DNA from: Catenulispora rubra
GTDB taxonomy: Bacteria > Actinomycetota > Actinomycetes > Streptomycetales > Catenulisporaceae
Direction: 5' to 3'
Assembly (NCBI RefSeq): GCF_015356825.1
Contig: NZ_JAACYW010000035.1
Location: forward strand, 1 to 60,899
DNA: 60,899 bases
Shown here: positions 57,857 through 60,899 of the stretch, piece after piece
How positions within the stretch are numbered: position 1 is the stretch's first letter
Layout of the letters: the number at the start of each line of letters is the position of its first letter
Position numbers and translations under genes: made by a program
Notes under the pieces: generated by a model
What the model was told of the DNA's origin: nothing
Database searches by the model: none
Seen by the model: only the letters and a program-made list of their open reading frames with translations

Positions 57857-60271
57857 TCAGACCTTGAACCGCACCACCTGCGGGTCGTGGTCGCTGGCCT
57901 GGTCGGAGAACTCGGCGTTGACGTGCACCACCTGGTAGCTCAGATCCTTGATCCCCCGGCTCACCAGGATGTGGTCGAGCACCTCGGAGACGCCGTCGTA
58001 CACGTACGTGTACTGCTCGTTCGTCGGCAGGGTGCTGATCAGGTCGGTCAGGATCGACTGACCGCTGCCGTCGGAGGTGCCGGTGCGCAGGGCGCTCAGC
58101 GCCGGGCTGAACTGGTAGTCGTTCAGGTCGCCGAGGACGACCACGTCGGCCCTCTTGTCGACGTCCAGCAGCTTCTGCACGAAGTCGTGCTCGACCTGGG
58201 CCTGGCCGGCGCGCTGGACGGCCGAGGACTGGGCCGGGTACTGGAAGCGGCCGTCCTGGTTCTGGTCGCCGAGCTTGGCGACGAAGTGGTTGGCGATGAC
58301 GAAGACGTCCTTGCCGCGGAACTCGAACTCGCCGACCAGCGGCTTGCGGCTGGAGGTCCAGACCGGGTTGGCGGGGTCGATGCGGCCCGGGGACAGGGTC
58401 AGGGCCGGGTCGCCGTGCCTGCTTGCCACCTGGGTGCCGGTAGTCGTGCGGTTCACGGTGGCGGGACCGGCGTCGACGAACTTCACGCGGGCCGGGTTGT
58501 ACAGGAACACGGTGCGGATGTTGCCGCCGGGCTGGCCGCCGTCCTGGTCGTTGGCCGGGTCGATCTCGCGCCAGGCGTACTGCGGGCCGCCGGCCGCCAC
58601 GATCGCCGCGGTCAGCTTGGTCAGGGTCTGGTCGGCGGCGACGGTGCCGTCGTCGGTGGCGCCGCTGTTGTCCTGGACCTCCTCGACCGAGACCACGTCC
58701 GGGGCGGCGAGGTTGGTGACGATGCCGGCGCCGAGGCGCTGGAACTTGGCGTCCGGGTCCGACGGGGCCAGGTTCTCCACGTTGTACGTGGCCACCGACA
58801 GTTCCTTGGCCGGGTCCGCGGCGGCGACGACCGGGGCCAGGTGGTTGTTCTGCACGGTGCCCAGCGTCGCGGCCGCGACGAGGAAGCCGCCGTACTGCGA
58901 GTAGTCCAGCGGGCCGACGGTGGCGCCGGTGAGGACGTCGCCGACGTTCACGTGCGGGTTGCTGCCGTCGGTGGCGACGACCTCCAGGCGGCCGGAGGGG
59001 TACTGGTTCTCGCCGAGGAGTTCCGAGCCGCCGCGGTAGGTGGCGGCCTCGGTCGGCTTCACGGTCACGTACTGCTCGCCGTACTTGTCGGACGGGCCGA
59101 CCACGCGCGCGTCGTCCACCTCGACCCGCATGCCCTGGATCGAGCGGTAGAAGTCGAGCACCGAGCGGGTCGGGACGACCGGGGTGCTCTCGATGTTCGC
59201 GCCGCCCAGGTTCGGGGCGTAGGTCGCGGGGACGTTCGCCGCCGACAGCACGATCGGGGCCGGGAGCGCGTTGCCGCTGCTGACCTTGGTGACGGTCGCG
59301 GTGCCGATCTCGGTGACCGACAGGTTCGAGGTGCTGGCGACGGTGTCGCCGGAGGACAGCGGGTAGTAGGACTGCGCCTTGCCGGAGACCAGCACGGAGT
59401 CGCCGACCGCGACGGTCGGGGCGGAGCCGGTGTAGACGAACAGCGCCTCGCTGGTCGCGGGGTTGGCGTCCGGGCTCGGGTCCTGGATCCAGAAGCCCTT
59501 CGAGCCGCTGGTGCGCAGCGCCGTCACGATGCCCGGCACGTTGGTCACGCTCTGGCCGTTGACCGGCGAGACCCAGCCGGCGCCCTGGATGTCGTGGATG
59601 CGCAGCGGACCGGGCTCCGGGGTGCCGCCGCCGGTGCCGCCGGTGCCGCCGGGGGTCGGCGTCGGGGCGCCGGCGGTGAAGTCGGCGCCGTTCTGGTCGG
59701 TGTCCGTGCCGGCGGCGTCGCGCGCCACCGAGGTGGTGTTGGACGCGGCCGGGGCGTCGGCGGAGCCCTCGTGGACGACCGCGGTGCCGTAGCCGACCAG
59801 GTCCTTGATGCTGGTGTCGGCGGCGCAGTCGGCGGCGGTCTTGCAGGTGAGGGAGGTCTGCGAGGTGACCAGCGCCACCGTCCCGGAGGTGCCGCTGAGG
59901 TTGATCGCGCCGGTGGCGTCCGGCGTCGGCAGGTCGGCGGTGCCGCCGGTCCCCGCGGCCTCGGCGACCAGGTAGGTCTTACCGGGGGCGATGCTGCCGC
60001 TCAGGTTGGTGACCTGCCACGTCGTGGCGGCACCGGGCGCGGCCGATATGTACTGCACCGACCACGAGGCCAGCGAGACCGGCGCGGTGCCGTCGTTCCG
60101 CAGCTCGATGAAGTCGTTCTTCAGCGTGGCGCCGGAGTTGCCGCCACCGCCGTAGACCTCGTTCACGACGACGTCGTTCGACACCGTCGCTTGCGCTGCG
60201 GGTAGTGCGAGCAGCGCGGCGACGGTGCTGGCCGAGATCGCGGCCGCGGCCAGTACACGAGTCCTTGACAC
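57857..60271 (-). CDS. Secreted nuclease: lamin-tail domain plus endonuclease/exonuclease/phosphatase domain
   Basis: An 804-residue secreted protein starting at GTG 60271 after GAGGAGAACCT. The signal ends AAQATVS. A lamin-tail domain follows (about 32-185; VVVNEVYGGGGNSGATLKND), then a Pro/Gly linker, an OB-like domain (about 225-400; IQGAGWVSPVNGQSVTNVPG), and an EEP nuclease domain (about 480-800). Catalytic blocks are VATYNVENLAP (Asn), VEEVQDN (Glu), VLGDLNDYQ (Asp, Asn) and SDHDPQVVRF (Asp, His). It resembles extracellular nucleases such as ExeM/NucH and probably degrades extracellular DNA for phosphate. No membrane anchor is visible. Confidence 0.92.
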   Translation of the reverse strand: MSRTRVLAAAAISASTVAALLALPAAQATVSNDVVVNEVYGGGGNSGATLKNDFIELRNDGTAPVSLASWSVQYISAAPGAATTWQVTNLSGSIAPGKTYLVAEAAGTGGTADLPTPDATGAINLSGTSGTVALVTSQTSLTCKTAADCAADTSIKDLVGYGTAVVHEGSADAPAASNTTSVARDAAGTDTDQNGADFTAGAPTPTPGGTGGTGGGTPEPGPLRIHDIQGAGWVSPVNGQSVTNVPGIVTALRTSGSKGFWIQDPSPDANPATSEALFVYTGSAPTVAVGDSVLVSGKAQSYYPLSSGDTVASTSNLSVTEIGTATVTKVSSGNALPAPIVLSAANVPATYAPNLGGANIESTPVVPTRSVLDFYRSIQGMRVEVDDARVVGPSDKYGEQYVTVKPTEAATYRGGSELLGENQYPSGRLEVVATDGSNPHVNVGDVLTGATVGPLDYSQYGGFLVAAATLGTVQNNHLAPVVAAADPAKELSVATYNVENLAPSDPDAKFQRLGAGIVTNLAAPDVVSVEEVQDNSGATDDGTVAADQTLTKLTAAIVAAGGPQYAWREIDPANDQDGGQPGGNIRTVFLYNPARVKFVDAGPATVNRTTTGTQVASRHGDPALTLSPGRIDPANPVWTSSRKPLVGEFEFRGKDVFVIANHFVAKLGDQNQDGRFQYPAQSSAVQRAGQAQVEHDFVQKLLDVDKRADVVVLGDLNDYQFSPALSALRTGTSDGSGQSILTDLISTLPTNEQYTYVYDGVSEVLDHILVSRGIKDLSYQVVHVNAEFSDQASDHDPQVVRFKV

Positions 60272-60410
60272 AGGTTCTCCTCATCAGGGGTCTCAATCGG
60301 CACACAGTGTTCGGCATCTTCGCGAACCGTGAGCGTCCGGGACAAGGACAACAAGTACTGATAGGGGGTTGCCCGACAGGGGGGTTCGCCACTGCGCGTG
60401 GCGTCTGTTC

Positions 60411-60899
60411 TCAGCTGGTCGCAGGCGGTATCTGCTGCGCGCCCGGGCCCCAGTCGGAGATCCATTCGTGGCCGGCGTGCTTGTATATCGCCCAGTCGTT
60501 GATCCCCAGCGGATTGCCGAAGAGCTTGATCTCCTTGCGGGAGTCCTCCGCCGCGTAGCCGTTGACCCAGATCTGGCCGTGGACGAGCCAGTCGACCTGG
60601 GACGGGCTCAGCGACGACCGCCACCGCTCGGCGGCCGCCTCGCACGTGGCGGCCTGCTGTTCGGCGATGAGCTTCGCCTTGCCGGAGTCGGTCAGGATGT
60701 CGCAGGCCCCTGCGAAGTCGCCGGTGCCCACGGTGTGGAGGTAGCGCTGGACCGTGGCGCCCATGTGGTTGAGCGACGCCAGGAATCCGTATCCGCCGCC
60801 GCCGAGGACGACGACCGCGCCGAGGCCGGTCGCGAGCCACCGTTTCCGGCGCGAGGGGCGCGGTGTCGGGGGTTCGGGGACCGCGTCGGTCGGCGGTGG
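60411..60899 (-). CDS. Membrane-anchored protein, start outside the window
   Basis: The frame is open to the window end. The visible part starts inside a Pro-rich cytoplasmic segment (PEPPTPRPSRRKRWL), then one helix (ATGLGAVVVLGGGGYGFLAS) and an outer domain of about 120 residues (VQRYLHTVGTGDFAGACDIL, LSPSQVDWLVHGQIWVNGYA). The outer domain resembles the NTF2-like or DUF4878-type domains behind single helices. An ATG at 60762-60764 is internal and would leave out the helix. Function unknown. It lies 140 bases upstream of the nuclease gene on the same strand. Confidence 0.6.
   Translation of the reverse strand, partial: PPPTDAVPEPPTPRPSRRKRWLATGLGAVVVLGGGGYGFLASLNHMGATVQRYLHTVGTGDFAGACDILTDSGKAKLIAEQQAATCEAAAERWRSSLSPSQVDWLVHGQIWVNGYAAEDSRKEIKLFGNPLGINDWAIYKHAGHEWISDWGPGAQQIPPATS

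Noticed and set aside
54081..60205. Long plus-strand frames antisense to the GH3 and nuclease genes (about 970 and 830 codons).
   Set aside because: Low-complexity Arg/Val/Gly composition with no motifs. The minus strand encodes the full catalytic domains.

Overview
The window is high-GC DNA with strongly G/C-ending codons, frequent GTG starts, an RbpA homologue, several SARP/BTAD and LuxR-family regulators, Tat and lipoprotein export signals and class F sortase logic. This points to a filamentous actinobacterium. The mix (many regulators, a modular secreted glycoside hydrolase, DUF4331 and DUF5994 proteins) would fit a Catenulispora- or Streptomyces-like organism, but genus cannot be proven from sequence reading alone. 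No rRNA, tRNA, CRISPR array, integrase or complete insertion sequence was seen. Most of the window is accessory or regulatory content.

Layout. 1-4.4 kb: the tail of a CopD-type membrane protein, a SigE-family sigma factor overlapping the gene for a membrane-anchored sensor-like protein, a NUDIX-like protein and a small secreted protein. 4.4-10.6 kb: a DrrA/DrrB-type ABC exporter preceded by phased direct repeats, converging on a 1,100-residue BTAD regulator, with a LysR gene behind it. 10.6-14.3 kb: an inositol-monophosphatase-like gene and an F420/NADP reductase-like gene, a divergent MarR/esterase pair around a clean palindrome, and an internally deleted carboxylesterase pseudogene. 14.5-18.7 kb: a YfhO-type GT-C membrane protein plus a polyprenol-phosphate GT2, followed by a dispersed repeat and a TPR gene remnant. 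19.2-23.4 kb: LysR/aldo-keto reductase divergent pair and an oxidoreductase plus TIM-barrel isomerase operon (sugar metabolism).

23.5-36.7 kb is a regulatory and transport block. A MacB-like ABC transporter operon holds a 29-codon gene sandwiched by ATGA and GTGA overlaps, divergent from a NarL-type two-component system. Then come a SARP gene divergent from a large LuxR ATPase, a 0.7 kb gene-free stretch with a long imperfect palindrome and the second copy of the dispersed repeat, and a second two-component operon with a small membrane protein and a truncated paralogue. At 36.8 kb a tiny secreted peptide gene with two cysteines sits behind its own palindrome. 37-39.4 kb: an ArsR sensor (alpha5 metal site) divergent from a P1B-4 metal ATPase.

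39.6-47.4 kb: a Tat-signal protein, DUF4331 protein and partner on the plus strand. These converge on an eight-gene minus-strand surface and copper operon: CHRD protein, class F sortase, lipoprotein, cupredoxin lipoprotein, membrane protein, YcnI, CopC-CopD-YtkA fusion and a coiled-coil protein. 47.6-53.4 kb: DUF5994 protein, a three-gene glycan/opine-like operon (GT4, alpha/alpha toroid protein, carboxyethylornithine synthase-like), cold-shock protein with a structured leader, RbpA and a STAS protein. 53.6-60.9 kb: a secreted multidomain GH3 enzyme, a secreted lamin-tail/endonuclease-exonuclease-phosphatase nuclease, and the start-truncated end of a membrane-anchored protein.

The best candidates for something undescribed are the secreted two-cysteine peptide locus (36.68-36.97 kb), the coupled 29-residue ORF inside the ABC operon, the sortase/CHRD/copper surface operon, and the long palindrome plus dispersed repeat elements.
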